Part shown: piece after piece, positions 44,175 to 52,935 of the stretch | Numbering within the stretch: the first letter of the stretch is position 1 | Layout of the letters: the number at the start of each line of letters is the position of its first letter | NCBI RefSeq assembly: GCF_045635475.1 | Contig: NZ_JBJGXI010000013.1 | Coordinates: 1-64,000 of the forward strand | Source: JBJGXI01 sp045635475 | GTDB taxonomy: Bacteria > Bacillota > Bacilli > Bacillales > Amphibacillaceae | DNA length: 64,000 nt | Direction of reading: 5' to 3' | Program-made: the position numbers and the translations under genes | Notes under the pieces: generated by a model | Databases searched by the model: none | What the model saw: only the letters and a program-made list of their open reading frames with translations | What the model was told of the DNA's origin: nothing

Positions 44175-44747
44175 ATGGAAAAGTTACACGCAGATATCAT
44201 AGTAGATGCAAAAGGGCTTGCTTGTCCGATGCCAATTGTGAAAACAAAAAAAGTAATGAAAGAAGTGCAATCTGGAAACGTGGTAGAAGTGCAAGCTACA
44301 GATAAAGGTTCACGAGCAGATCTTCAAGCATGGGCACACAGTGCTGGCCATCAATATTTGGGTACCCTTGAAGAGGGAGATGTGTTAAAGCACTTTCTTA
44401 GAAAAGCTACTGAGGAAGAACAATTCGTTCAAACCCATCCGAGCATTTCCAATAATCAAGAACTTGAAAAAAAGCTAGCAGCAAATGATAATATTGTCGT
44501 TCTTGATGTAAGAGAAGCAGCGGAATATGCGTTCAATCATATACCGGAAGCTAAAAGTATCCCGCTAGGTGATTTGGATGCGCGCAGTAAGGAACTAAAT
44601 AGAGACGATGAGATTTATGTTGTATGTAGAACAGGTAGTAGAAGTGATCTTGCTGCGCAAAAATTAACAAACTTAGGATTTTCTAAAGTTATTAATGTTG
44701 TACCAGGTATGAGTGAGTGGACTGGAAAGACAGAAACTTTAAAGTAG
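44175..44747 (+). CDS. TusA-rhodanese fusion protein (YrkF/CstA-like)
   Basis: A 190-aa fusion. Residues 1-75 are a TusA domain with the GLACPMPIVKTKK motif (Cys in CPMP). Residues 95-190 are a rhodanese domain with DVREAAEYAFNHIPEAKSIP and CRTGSRSD active loop. S. aureus CstA has a similar modular set, and the B. subtilis counterpart is YrkF. It likely relays persulfide between rhodanese and TusA modules in reactive sulfur detoxification. Confidence 0.85.
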   Translation: MEKLHADIIVDAKGLACPMPIVKTKKVMKEVQSGNVVEVQATDKGSRADLQAWAHSAGHQYLGTLEEGDVLKHFLRKATEEEQFVQTHPSISNNQELEKKLAANDNIVVLDVREAAEYAFNHIPEAKSIPLGDLDARSKELNRDDEIYVVCRTGSRSDLAAQKLTNLGFSKVINVVPGMSEWTGKTETLK

Positions 44748-44771
44748 GAATATATTTTTTTGAATAAAGTT

Positions 44772-44787
44772 ATACCCAGGGAGGTAA
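44772..44787. promoter_or_regulatory. Fourth CstR-type operator
   Basis: ATACCCAGGGAGGTAA, overlapping the ribosome binding region of the next gene. The right arm reads GGTAA. Confidence 0.5.
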
Positions 44788-44792
44788 TGTGA

Positions 44793-45920
44793 ATGACCGT
44801 AAATACAATGACAGCTAAAGATCTAACTGAAAAAATAGTAGATAAACAACCGTTATTCATTTTAGACGTTCGGAATCAAGAGGATTTTGCTGATTGGAAA
44901 ATAGAAGGTGCTAATTTTGAATACTTGAATATTCCATACTTTGACCTATTAGATGGAGTAGAAGAGATTATCGAAAACATTCCTGCGAACAAAGAGATTT
45001 TAGTAGTGTGTGCGAAAGAAGGCTCTTCTGTCATGATTGCTGAAATGCTTTCAGAAGAAGGAATAACCGTTTCTTACCTTCAAGGTGGCATGAAAGCATA
45101 TAGCGAACACCTTGAACCTGTTAAAGTTGGAAACCTAACAGGAGGTGGAGAAATATATCAATTTGTTCGAATCGGTAAAGGGTGTTTATCTTACATGATA
45201 ATCTCGGATGGTGAGGCAGCAATAATCGATGCGACACGTATGACGGAGGTTTTTATAGATTTTGCTAACAGTAAAAATGCTAGTATTACAAACGTGCTGG
45301 ATACACATTTACATGCAGATCACATTTCCGGTGGAAGAAAAATTGCAGAAGCTACAAATGCGACCTATTGGTTACCTCCAAAAGATGCAGACGAAGTAAC
45401 GTTTGACTATGCACCTTTGGAAGATGCTACTGTCGTCAAAGTCGGAAGCAATGCTATTCATATTCACGCGTTATATTCACCAGGACACACGATTGGTTCT
45501 ACATCATTTGTAATCGATGATGAATATCTGTTGTCAGGAGATATTCTCTTTATTGACTCGATCGGTAGACCTGATTTAGCTGGAAAAGCGGATGACTGGG
45601 TAGGCGATTTAAGAGACAGCTTGTATTCCCGCTACCGAGAATTATCGGAGGAATTAATTGTGCTTCCTGCGCACTTTATGATCATGGATGAATTGAATGA
45701 TGATGGTAGTGTTTCAGCAAAACTAGCTACACTGTTTGCTAACAATCATGGTCTGAAAATAGAGGATGAAACAGCTTTTAGAAGTCTAGTAACAGAAAAT
45801 TTACCACCGCAACCGAATGCGTATCAAGAGATTCGTGAAACAAATATGGGGAAAGTTACTCCGGATGAAGAAAGACAACGTGAAATGGAAATCGGTCCAA
45901 ATCGTTGTGCAGTTAGATAG
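44793..45920 (+). CDS. Rhodanese-metallo-beta-lactamase persulfide dioxygenase (CstB/YrkH-like)
   Basis: The 375-aa fusion has an N-terminal rhodanese-like domain (about 1-105, loop VCAKEGSS with Cys) and an ETHE1-type metallo-beta-lactamase domain with HLHADHISGG, SPGHTIGS and LSGDILFIDSIGRPDL, which supply the mononuclear iron ligands. Family members oxidise glutathione or other low-molecular persulfides to sulfite. S. aureus CstB is the reference. The product sulfite could leave through the TauE-type exporter encoded downstream. Ribosome site AGGGAGG. Confidence 0.88.
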   Translation: MTVNTMTAKDLTEKIVDKQPLFILDVRNQEDFADWKIEGANFEYLNIPYFDLLDGVEEIIENIPANKEILVVCAKEGSSVMIAEMLSEEGITVSYLQGGMKAYSEHLEPVKVGNLTGGGEIYQFVRIGKGCLSYMIISDGEAAIIDATRMTEVFIDFANSKNASITNVLDTHLHADHISGGRKIAEATNATYWLPPKDADEVTFDYAPLEDATVVKVGSNAIHIHALYSPGHTIGSTSFVIDDEYLLSGDILFIDSIGRPDLAGKADDWVGDLRDSLYSRYRELSEELIVLPAHFMIMDELNDDGSVSAKLATLFANNHGLKIEDETAFRSLVTENLPPQPNAYQEIRETNMGKVTPDEERQREMEIGPNRCAVR

Positions 45921-45947
45921 ATATTAAGAAACTTAGGAGGATGAAAA

Positions 45948-46175
45948 ATGGAAATAGCAAAAGTGTTAGATGCAAAAGGATTGGCGTGTCCGATGCCAAT
46001 CGTTAAAACGAAGAAAGCAATAAACGAATTACAGTCAGGCCAGATATTAGAAATACATGCAACAGATCAAGGAGCTAAAAGTGACCTAACTGCATGGGCA
46101 AAGTCTGGCGGACATGAATTGATAAACAACACAGAAGAAAATGATGTATTCAAATTTTGGATTAAAAAAGGGTGA
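45948..46175 (+). CDS. TusA-family sulfur carrier protein (YrkI-like)
   Basis: A 75-aa single TusA domain with GLACPMPIVKTKKAI and its Cys, closely resembling the domain of the neighbouring fusion. Sulfur relay protein. Start ATG 45948 with TTAGGAGGA. A terminator-like hairpin follows before the exporter. Confidence 0.88.
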   Translation: MEIAKVLDAKGLACPMPIVKTKKAINELQSGQILEIHATDQGAKSDLTAWAKSGGHELINNTEENDVFKFWIKKG

Positions 46176-46182
46176 TTTAATT

Positions 46183-46212
46183 AAAGGGAACCAGGTTTGG
46201 TTCCCTTTTGAT
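46183..46212 (+). terminator. Hairpin between tusA and the exporter
   Basis: Perfect 10-bp stem AAAGGGAACC / GGTTCCCTTT, loop 6. It should lower expression of the exporter relative to upstream genes. Confidence 0.7.
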
Positions 46213-46225
46213 AGGGGGAAGTAGG

Positions 46226-47002
46226 ATGGATTTCGAATTTATTATTACTATATTTATGATTGGATTTGTTGGTTCTTATATTTCTGGCATGTTAGGTATT
46301 GGTGGTTCGATTATTAAGTATCCGATGCTTTTATATATTCCACCATTGTTTGGTGTTGCAGCTTTTACAGCACATGAAGTATCAGGGATTAGTGCGATTC
46401 AAGTGTTGTTTGCAACAATTGGTGGGGTTTGGGCTTATCGTAAAGGCGGTTATTTAAACAAATCGTTAATTTTGTATATGGGTATTAGTATTTTGATTGG
46501 TAGTTTTATAGGTGGATATGGGTCGAAATTTTTTTCAGAGGCAGGTATTAATATAACTTATGGTATGTTAGCGGTTATTGCGGCAGTGATGATGTTCGTA
46601 CCGAAAAAAGGAATAGATGATATTCCACTTGATCAGGTTAGTTTCAATAAAGGCTTAGCTGCAATACTTGCTTTAATAGTCGGTGTTGGGGCAGGGATTG
46701 TAGGTGCTGCAGGCGCATTCTTGCTTGTGCCAATTATGCTTGTCATACTGAAAATCCCAACTAGAATGACGATTGCTAGCTCATTAGCTATAACCTTCAT
46801 CTCATCGATCGGTGCAACAGTCGGTAAAATCACAACAGGGCAAGTAGATTATTTCCCCGCTTTTATTATGATTGTCGCTAGTCTCATCGCTTCACCACTT
46901 GGAGCGATGCTAGGAAAAAGAGTGAATACGAAGGTATTACAAGTGATATTAGCTATCTTAATAGCTGGTACAGCTCTAAAGATTTGGGTAGATATATTAT
47001 AA
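46226..47002 (+). CDS. TauE/SafE-family sulfite exporter-like membrane protein (YrkJ-like)
   Basis: A 258-aa protein with about eight membrane helices (first FEFIITIFMIGFVGSYISGMLGIGGSIIKYP) and the repeated GIGGS / GAAGAFLLVPIM features of TauE/SafE anion exporters. In the cluster it likely exports sulfite or another sulfur oxyanion made by the persulfide dioxygenase. I start at ATG 46226 (GGGGGAAG upstream) rather than TTG 46208. The csoR-type remnant follows. Confidence 0.82.
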   Translation: MDFEFIITIFMIGFVGSYISGMLGIGGSIIKYPMLLYIPPLFGVAAFTAHEVSGISAIQVLFATIGGVWAYRKGGYLNKSLILYMGISILIGSFIGGYGSKFFSEAGINITYGMLAVIAAVMMFVPKKGIDDIPLDQVSFNKGLAAILALIVGVGAGIVGAAGAFLLVPIMLVILKIPTRMTIASSLAITFISSIGATVGKITTGQVDYFPAFIMIVASLIASPLGAMLGKRVNTKVLQVILAILIAGTALKIWVDIL

Positions 47003-47029
47003 ATGGAATGAGAGGAGGTTAACCGGGTG

Positions 47030-47286
47030 ATGTACGATGCTCAAGTAAAGAATAGAGTAAAAAGAATCGAAGGACAAGTAAGAGGAATATTACGAATGAT
47101 GGATACGATGCAGCATGCAGAGATCTTGTAACGCAAATGGCAGCAGTCAGAAGTGCAGTTGATAAGACAATGGCGTTAGTTGTTAGCACGAACCTTGAAC
47201 AATGTATCCGAGCAGAACAGGATAAAGGGGCAAGTGCAGAAGAATTTATTAATGAAGCAGTGCGTTTACTTGTGAAAAGCAGGTAA
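47030..47286 (+). pseudogene. cstR: Frameshifted CsoR/CstR-family repressor
   Basis: From ATG 47030 (AGAGGAGG upstream) the frame reads MYDAQVKNRVKRIEGQVRGI then LRMMDTMQ and stops at 47129-47131. In the -1 frame CRDLVTQMAAVRSAVDKTMA continues to LVVSTNLEQCIRAEQDKGAS and LLVKSR at 47286. This is a full CsoR-family repressor with two Cys (CRDLV and EQCIR) as in CstR, split by one frameshift between residue ~26 and the first Cys. Unless this is a sequencing error or a programmed shift, no full-length repressor is made from this copy. Expected length ~85 aa. Confidence 0.75.
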
Positions 47287-47302
47287 AAATTTTGTTTTTT
47301 GT

Positions 47303-47318
47303 ATACCGGTATTGGTAT
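47303..47318. promoter_or_regulatory. Fifth CstR-type operator
   Basis: ATACCGGTATTGGTAT, 17 nt after the repressor remnant and about 55 nt before a thioredoxin-like remnant. It best fits ATACC-N6-GGTAT. Confidence 0.6.
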
Positions 47319-47372
47319 GCGTGTTATAGATAGGTACTATTTGGGGTAAGTAAGGCACAGAATAAATTCTAA

Positions 47373-47519
47373 GACCAAGAAAATAAGGTGGCAACAACCT
47401 ATCAAATACGTCCGATTCCTACCTCCTACATGATAGATTCGAATGGTGTTATTCAAAACAGAGCTTTCGGACCAATGAATTATGAAATGATGGTATCTCA
47501 ATTTGAGCACTTGGAATAA
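47373..47519 (+). pseudogene. C-terminal remnant of a ResA/TlpA-type thiol oxidoreductase
   Basis: Plus strand reads DQENKVATTYQIRPIPTSYM then IDSNGVIQNRAFGPMNYEMM to the stop. The IPTSYMIDSNG motif with the cis-proline follows the C-terminal thioredoxin-fold half of ResA/TlpA proteins. The N-terminal CxxC half is missing and no start codon with ribosome site is present. Confidence 0.6.
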
Positions 47520-47608
47520 AAAGCTGAACTACAGGGACGGGCGAAAAGAACCACCTGTCTCTGATTCGTTCGAGTGATAGATAATTTGATTAGAATTGAA
47601 AAAAGCTA

Positions 47609-47935
47609 CTAATGACGAGGTGCAAATAGCATCACAGATACACCAACGATACAGATTCCAGCACCAACCCAATCATATAAATCTGGTGCTTTTTTATCGA
47701 CTCCCCACCCCCATAGCACGGACAAGATGATAAATACACCGCCATATGCGGCGTACACTCTACCGAATGATGGAAAGCTTTGAAAGGTAGCAATCACACC
47801 ATATAAAGCTAATGCGATTCCGCCACCAATCCCCCAGTATAACGGTTTTCCTTCTCTTAACCATAACCAAATCAAATAGCCACCACCAATTTCTGCTAGT
47901 CCAGCAACGATAAACAAACTTATAGCGTAGATCAT
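47609..47935 (-). CDS. ynfA: YnfA (UPF0060) family membrane protein
   Basis: A 108-aa protein with four predicted membrane helices. GLAEIGGGYLIWLWLREGKP (helix 1-loop), YAAYGGVFIILSVLWGW and the DLYDWVGAGICIVGV end define UPF0060/YnfA, related to small multidrug-resistance transporters. Start after AGGAGGG. It sits divergent from arsR. Export role is uncertain. Confidence 0.88.
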   Translation of the reverse strand: MIYAISLFIVAGLAEIGGGYLIWLWLREGKPLYWGIGGGIALALYGVIATFQSFPSFGRVYAAYGGVFIILSVLWGWGVDKKAPDLYDWVGAGICIVGVSVMLFAPRH

Positions 47936-48026
47936 TTTGAAGCCCTCCTAAAGTCGTTACAGACATATCTTTTACTATATCAAAAGATGAGGTGAAAAAC
48001 TTTTAATAATGTCCCGAGCTTTTAGC

Positions 48027-48055
48027 TTGAATATATAAGTAAATAGTTATATAGT
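48027..48055 (+). promoter_or_regulatory. ars promoter with ArsR-type operator
   Basis: -35 TTGAAT (48027-48032), 17-bp spacer, -10 TATAGT (48050-48055). The inverted repeat ATATAA / TTATAT (48033-48052) lies over the spacer and -10, as is usual for ArsR/SmtB operators. Confidence 0.7.
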
Positions 48056-48086
48056 AATAAGCGGATGAACAAGGAGGTGTTGTGAT

Positions 48087-48431
48087 ATGTTACAAACAGC
48101 AATTGAAATGGATAAGGCGGCTATGGTCCTAAAATTGTTAGGAGATAAAACACGCTTAACAATGGTAAAGCTACTTGAAAAAAATGAGTGCTGTGTTTGC
48201 GAGTTTGTGGAGATTTTTCAAGTTAGTCAGCCTTCAATTAGTCAGCACCTTCGTAAATTAAGAGATGTCGGCTTAGTAAAAGAAGAAAGAAAGGGGCAAT
48301 GGATCTTTTATTCTTTAAACAAACAGAATGAGCATTTCCCTTTTGTTGAGCAACTTCTTCTTCAACTGCCAGATCAAGATTTTAAATTAAAAGAACTAGA
48401 AGAAAAGGGTACACGAATTACGTGTTGCTAA
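48087..48431 (+). CDS. arsR: ArsR-family arsenite-responsive repressor
   Basis: The 114-aa winged-helix protein shows LKLLGDKTRLTMVKLLEKNE then CCVCEFVEIFQVSQPSISQH, the ArsR helix with the Cys-rich ECCVCEF arsenite-binding motif, and VKEERKGQWIFYSL wing. It opens an arsR-arsB-arsC-trxB operon. The regulatory region holds a matching operator. It is expected to leave DNA when arsenite or antimonite binds the cysteines. Confidence 0.92.
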   Translation: MLQTAIEMDKAAMVLKLLGDKTRLTMVKLLEKNECCVCEFVEIFQVSQPSISQHLRKLRDVGLVKEERKGQWIFYSLNKQNEHFPFVEQLLLQLPDQDFKLKELEEKGTRITCC

Positions 48432-48446
48432 TTGGGGGGAAATGAT

Positions 48447-49745
48447 TTGTCAGGATCGGTTATACTAGCATCGTTAATTTTTTTGGCTACTTTAGTACTT
48501 GTAATATGGCAGCCAAAAGGGCTATCGATTGGATGGTCTGCATGTGGTGGAGCGGTTGTTGCTTTACTCGTAGGTGTTGTAGGTTTTAGCGATGTAATAG
48601 AAGTAACAGGAATTGTTTGGAATGCGACACTAGCTTTTGTTGCTATTATACTTATTTCGTTAATTTTAGATGAGATTGGCTTTTTTGAATGGGCTGCGCT
48701 TCATATGGCAAGAGCAGCCGGTGGTAACGGGGTAAAAATGTTCGTCTATGTTAGTTTACTAGGCGCAGTTGTTGCGGCCTTTTTCGCTAATGATGGCGCG
48801 GCATTAATTCTTACACCAATTGTGTTAGCAATGGTGCGAAATTTAAATTTTAAAGAAAAAATGATTTTCCCATTTATTATGGCGAGTGGATTTATCGCAG
48901 ATACAACGTCCTTACCGTTGGTCGTTAGTAACTTAGTTAACATTGTATCTGCTGATTATTTTGGAATTGGCTTTGTTGAATATGCTTCGAGAATGATTAT
49001 TCCAAACTTTTTCTCACTGGCAGCTACTATTGGGGTGTTATTGCTTTATTTTAGAAAAAGTATTCCTAAGCATTATGATTTATCCCAACTTAAGGAGCCA
49101 GTAAAAGCAATTCGTGATGTTAAGATGTTTCGACTTTCCTGGTACGTGCTTGGGGTATTACTAATTGGCTATTTTATTAGTGAATTTATTCAGGTCCCTG
49201 TATCGATCGTGGCTGGCATTATTGCGATTTTCTTTATTTTAATGGCGAGAAACAGTAAAGCGGTTGATACAAAAGCAGTGATCAAGGGCGCACCGTGGGC
49301 GGTTGTATTTTTCTCGATTGGTATGTATGTTGTTGTATTTGGCTTGAGAAATGCCGGGCTCACTGATGTTTTAGCAAAGGTTATTCAAGCAAGTGCAGAT
49401 CAAGGATTGTTTGTAGGTACGGTTGCGATGGGCTTTATAGCTGCAATCTTGTCTTCAATCATGAATAATATGCCGACCGTTATGATTGACGCGATCGCAA
49501 TTGCAGAAACGAACACGTCCGGTGTTATGCGAGAAGCACTAATCTATGCCAACGTGATCGGGTCAGATTTAGGTCCGAAAATTACACCAATTGGGTCTTT
49601 AGCGACGCTATTATGGCTTCATGTGTTATCACAAAAAGGAGTCAAGATTTCATGGGGAACGTACTTTAAAACAGGAATCGTATTAACGATACCGATTCTA
49701 TTTATTACATTAATCGGACTTTATCTAACATTATTAATGCTTTAA
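48447..49745 (+). CDS. arsB: Arsenite efflux transporter ArsB
   Basis: The ~432-aa integral membrane protein has about 12 helices and the family's VAAFFANDGAALILTP and MNNMPTVMIDAIAIA and GSDLGPKITPIGSLATLLWLH motifs. It exports arsenite, driven by proton motive force. I start at TTG 48447 (GGGGGGAAATGAT upstream); the frame is open further upstream to the arsR stop. Overlap and spacing show co-transcription. Confidence 0.92.
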   Translation: MSGSVILASLIFLATLVLVIWQPKGLSIGWSACGGAVVALLVGVVGFSDVIEVTGIVWNATLAFVAIILISLILDEIGFFEWAALHMARAAGGNGVKMFVYVSLLGAVVAAFFANDGAALILTPIVLAMVRNLNFKEKMIFPFIMASGFIADTTSLPLVVSNLVNIVSADYFGIGFVEYASRMIIPNFFSLAATIGVLLLYFRKSIPKHYDLSQLKEPVKAIRDVKMFRLSWYVLGVLLIGYFISEFIQVPVSIVAGIIAIFFILMARNSKAVDTKAVIKGAPWAVVFFSIGMYVVVFGLRNAGLTDVLAKVIQASADQGLFVGTVAMGFIAAILSSIMNNMPTVMIDAIAIAETNTSGVMREALIYANVIGSDLGPKITPIGSLATLLWLHVLSQKGVKISWGTYFKTGIVLTIPILFITLIGLYLTLLML

Positions 49746-49766
49746 ATTAAAAGGAGGAAATTAACA

Positions 49767-50186
49767 ATGGCTAAAAAAACAATTTATTTCTTATGTACGG
49801 GTAATTCTTGTCGAAGTCAAATGGCTGAAGGTTGGGCAAAAAATTATCTTGGTGATGAGTGGGAAGTGAAAAGTGCTGGAATTGAAGCACATGGCTTGAA
49901 TCCCAATGCAGTTAAAGCAATGAATGAGGTAGAAATTGATATTTCTAATCAAACGTCTGATATTATTGATCCAGATATTTTAAACAATGCGACATTAGCT
50001 ATTACACTTTGTGGAGATGCTGCCGACAAGTGTCCAATAACCCCTCCAAGCGTTAAACGTGAGCACTGGGGATTTGACGATCCAGCGAAAGCAGAAGGAA
50101 CAGATGAAGAAAAATGGCAAGTGTTCCAACGTGTTCGTGACCAGATAGGAGAACGAATTAAGAAATTTGCAGAAACTGGGGAATAA
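49767..50186 (+). CDS. arsC: Thioredoxin-coupled arsenate reductase ArsC
   Basis: The 139-aa LMW-phosphatase-fold arsenate reductase has nucleophile Cys10 in FLCTGNSCRSQM, then Cys82 and Cys89 in LCGDAADKCP, the cysteine relay of the thioredoxin-dependent family (as in S. aureus pI258 ArsC). It reduces arsenate to arsenite, exported by ArsB. Ribosome site AGGAGG. Confidence 0.93.
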   Translation: MAKKTIYFLCTGNSCRSQMAEGWAKNYLGDEWEVKSAGIEAHGLNPNAVKAMNEVEIDISNQTSDIIDPDILNNATLAITLCGDAADKCPITPPSVKREHWGFDDPAKAEGTDEEKWQVFQRVRDQIGERIKKFAETGE

Positions 50187-50192
50187 TAAGAT

Positions 50193-50238
50193 AGTCAGGG
50201 GCGAAAAATAACATTACGCAATCCCTGACTGTTTTTTT
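50193..50238 (+). terminator. Terminator between arsC and trxB
   Basis: Stem AGTCAGGG / CCCTGACT with long loop and TTTTTTT tail. Confidence 0.75.
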
Positions 50239-50338
50239 GAAGATTGTGCATGCTTAATTTATTATACAGACTAAGTATGTGACATTTAACGGATAAAGGT
50301 ATCGGGTATAAAGAATAACTAAAGATGGAGGGTTGATC

Positions 50339-51304
50339 ATGGAAAAAGTAGTAATTTTAGGAACGGGACCAGCAGGATTAACAGCAGCAATTTATTTAGC
50401 TCGAGCAAATATGAACCCCGTTGTCATTGAAGGTGCAGAGCCAGGGGGACAGCTTAGTTTAACGACAGAGGTTGAAAATTTCCCTGGGTTTATCGATGGT
50501 GTGATGGGACCAGAATTAATCGATAATATGAGAAAACAAGCAGAAAAATTCGGCGCTGTTTTCAAAAATGGTTGGGTAACAGATGTTGATGTTTCCAAAC
50601 GTCCTTTTACTTTAGAGGTTAGCGGAATTGGACAACTACAAACGCAAGCATTGATTATCTCGACAGGTGCGTCTGCGAAAATGTTAAATATTCCAGGTGA
50701 AAAGGAAAATGTCGGTCGTGGAGTTAGTACGTGTGCGACGTGTGATGGATTTTTCTTCCGAGGTAAAAAAGTTGTGATCGTTGGTGGTGGCGATTCTGCA
50801 ATGGAAGAAGCAAATTTCCTTAGTAAGTTTGCTAGTGAAGTAGAAATTGTCCATCGTAGAGATGAATTACGGGCTTCAAAAATTATGCAAGACCGTGCTA
50901 AAGAAAATGAAAAAATCACATGGAATTTGAACAAGACGCCTGTCGAGGTCGTTAGTGAGGATAACAAGGTAAAAGGCTTAGTTGTTAAAGATAATCAGAC
51001 AGGTAAAGAAGAATTAGTTGAAACAGATGGGCTATTCATTGCGATTGGACATAATCCAAATACTGAGTTTCTAAAAGGAAAATTGAAAACCGATGACGTT
51101 GGCTACATTGACGTTGTACCAGGAACAACCGAAACGAATGTACTTGGTGTGTTTGCTTGTGGAGATGTGCAAGATAACAAATATCGTCAAGCAATCACCG
51201 CAGCTGGCACAGGCTGTATGGCGGCACTGGACGTAGAACGATACTTAGAAGGAAATGCCGCACAAGACTGGAGTATTTCATTAGGTGGAAGAGCTGACAA
51301 ATAA
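50339..51304 (+). CDS. trxB: Thioredoxin reductase TrxB (ars-associated copy)
   Basis: The 321-aa flavoenzyme has GTGPAGLTAAIYLARAN (FAD, residue ~8), the redox motif CATC near 135, and GGGDSAMEEANFLSKFA for NADPH. It recycles thioredoxin, which recharges ArsC. Start ATG 50339 with GGAGG. The main housekeeping trxB of Bacillaceae is elsewhere in the genome, so this is probably an extra copy associated with arsenate resistance. Confidence 0.88.
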   Translation: MEKVVILGTGPAGLTAAIYLARANMNPVVIEGAEPGGQLSLTTEVENFPGFIDGVMGPELIDNMRKQAEKFGAVFKNGWVTDVDVSKRPFTLEVSGIGQLQTQALIISTGASAKMLNIPGEKENVGRGVSTCATCDGFFFRGKKVVIVGGGDSAMEEANFLSKFASEVEIVHRRDELRASKIMQDRAKENEKITWNLNKTPVEVVSEDNKVKGLVVKDNQTGKEELVETDGLFIAIGHNPNTEFLKGKLKTDDVGYIDVVPGTTETNVLGVFACGDVQDNKYRQAITAAGTGCMAALDVERYLEGNAAQDWSISLGGRADK

Positions 51305-51319
51305 CTCCTATTGGTTTTA

Positions 51320-51375
51320 TGGTGTCAATAGCACTTGGACATTTTTCCTAAGTGAGGTTGACACCATCTTGTGTT
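51320..51375 (+). terminator. Terminator after trxB
   Basis: Stem ATGGTGTCAA / TTGACACCAT with a nested CACTT / AAGTG hairpin and T tail. Confidence 0.8.
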
Positions 51376-51486
51376 TTTAACTCATCTTTTCTAGTTGTCG
51401 CAAATGGACGAATTATTCTCAATCATGTATTCTATATGAGGATTAATTTGAATTTTTTATTTTGGGGATAAGAGAAGGTGTAAGAG

Positions 51487-52920
51487 ATGGCAGTACCGAG
51501 TTTTAATCGTAGGACAATTGTTGCACTGCTTTTAGCAGGGGCATTTATTGCGATATTGAATCAAACGTTAATGATTACGGCGATTCCTCCAATTATGGAG
51601 GAGATGGGGATTACAGCAAATACGGGGCAGTGGCTAACGACTGTGTTCATGCTTGTTAGTGGGATTATGATTCCTGTTAGTGCCTTTTTATTAGAAAAGT
51701 TTACGACAAGACAGCTATTTATAACAGCGATGAGTATTTTTGCCGCAGGTACACTTGTTGCTGGTATTGCGCCTAACTTTTCGATTTTACTAGTAGGTCG
51801 AGTTATCCAATCTGTTGGTGCAGGTGTGATGCTTCCATTAATGCAGACTGTGTTTTTAATGATTTTTCCTGTTAATAAACGTGGAGCTGCGATGGGGTTA
51901 ATTGGGCTTGTTATCTCTTTCGCGCCGGCAATCGGTCCTGCATTATCCGGTTGGGTGACCGAGCATTATTCATGGAGAGTGTTATTTTTCATTATTTTAC
52001 CGATTGCTTTAATTGATATTATTATTGCGATTTTTGCGCTTAAAAACGTAACCGAATTAACAAATCCGAAATTAGATGTTGTATCGATAATATTATCTTC
52101 GTTTGGATTTGGTGGTCTTTTGTATGGGTTCACGTCAGCTGGGAATAACGGCTGGTTTCATATTATTACGATCGTGTCACTGTTAGTTGGTGAAATAGCT
52201 CTTATTATATTCATTTTAAGACAGTTAAGGTTAAAACATCCGATGCTCGAGTTCAGAGTGTTTACGTATTCGATTTTTCCATTTGCCGTCATTGTCGGCA
52301 TGATCGTATTTATGGGACTAATTGGTGTCGAAACATTAATTCCGCTCTACATGCAGAACATGCGGGAATTCAGTGCGTTTGAAGCTGGTCTAGCTTTACT
52401 TCCTGGTGCACTCATCACAGGCTTTATGTCACCGATTACTGGACGAATTTTTGATAAAATTGGTGCGAAAAAATTGGCAATGGTGGGGTTATCGATCATT
52501 ACTGTATCATCGCTTGCATTTACAAGACTGGACACTTCAACGAGCTTAGCATTTATGACGACGATGTACGGGATTCGAATGTTCGGTCTGTCGATGGTAA
52601 TGATGCCGATTGCTACAGCTGGATTAAATCAACTTCCGAAAAAATTAATCCCGCACGGTGCGGCGATGGATAACACGATGAGACAAGTTGCTGCATCTGT
52701 CGGAACAGCAATTCTAGTTACAGTGATGACATCATCAGAAACGGCTGCTGCTCAAACAGAAATTGCCAATCCAGATATATTTGGTGCCAATGTTGCGTTT
52801 GTTGTTGTAGCTGCCTTGTCCTTGGTCGGTTTAATTATTTCCTTCTTTATTAAAGATAGTCGTCCTTCTGAAGAAGAACTGGAACAATTGTATGAAGAAA
52901 AAATGAAGCAAAGAGGGTAG
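51487..52920 (+). CDS. DHA2-family MFS drug efflux transporter (LmrB-like)
   Basis: A 477-aa exporter with ~14 membrane helices. Family motifs: LNQTLMITAIPPIMEEM in the first helix, GAGVMLPLMQTVFLMIFP and IGPALSGWVTEHYSWR (motif C of drug-proton antiporters), and GAAMDNTMRQVAASVGTA. It resembles B. subtilis LmrB (lincomycin, puromycin). Ribosome site AGAGAAGG. Forms, with the next gene, a drug-resistance pair. Confidence 0.85.
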   Translation: MAVPSFNRRTIVALLLAGAFIAILNQTLMITAIPPIMEEMGITANTGQWLTTVFMLVSGIMIPVSAFLLEKFTTRQLFITAMSIFAAGTLVAGIAPNFSILLVGRVIQSVGAGVMLPLMQTVFLMIFPVNKRGAAMGLIGLVISFAPAIGPALSGWVTEHYSWRVLFFIILPIALIDIIIAIFALKNVTELTNPKLDVVSIILSSFGFGGLLYGFTSAGNNGWFHIITIVSLLVGEIALIIFILRQLRLKHPMLEFRVFTYSIFPFAVIVGMIVFMGLIGVETLIPLYMQNMREFSAFEAGLALLPGALITGFMSPITGRIFDKIGAKKLAMVGLSIITVSSLAFTRLDTSTSLAFMTTMYGIRMFGLSMVMMPIATAGLNQLPKKLIPHGAAMDNTMRQVAASVGTAILVTVMTSSETAAAQTEIANPDIFGANVAFVVVAALSLVGLIISFFIKDSRPSEEELEQLYEEKMKQRG

Positions 52921-52935
52921 CATGCTCTCGGGATT

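Noticed and set aside
47521..47580. Imperfect CAGGGACGGG / CCTGTCTCTG pairing after the thioredoxin remnant
   Set aside because: Arms are too imperfect to call a terminator or repeat.
50392..50967. 191-codon minus-strand frame inside trxB
   Set aside because: It is antisense to an unambiguous thioredoxin reductase and has no ribosome site.
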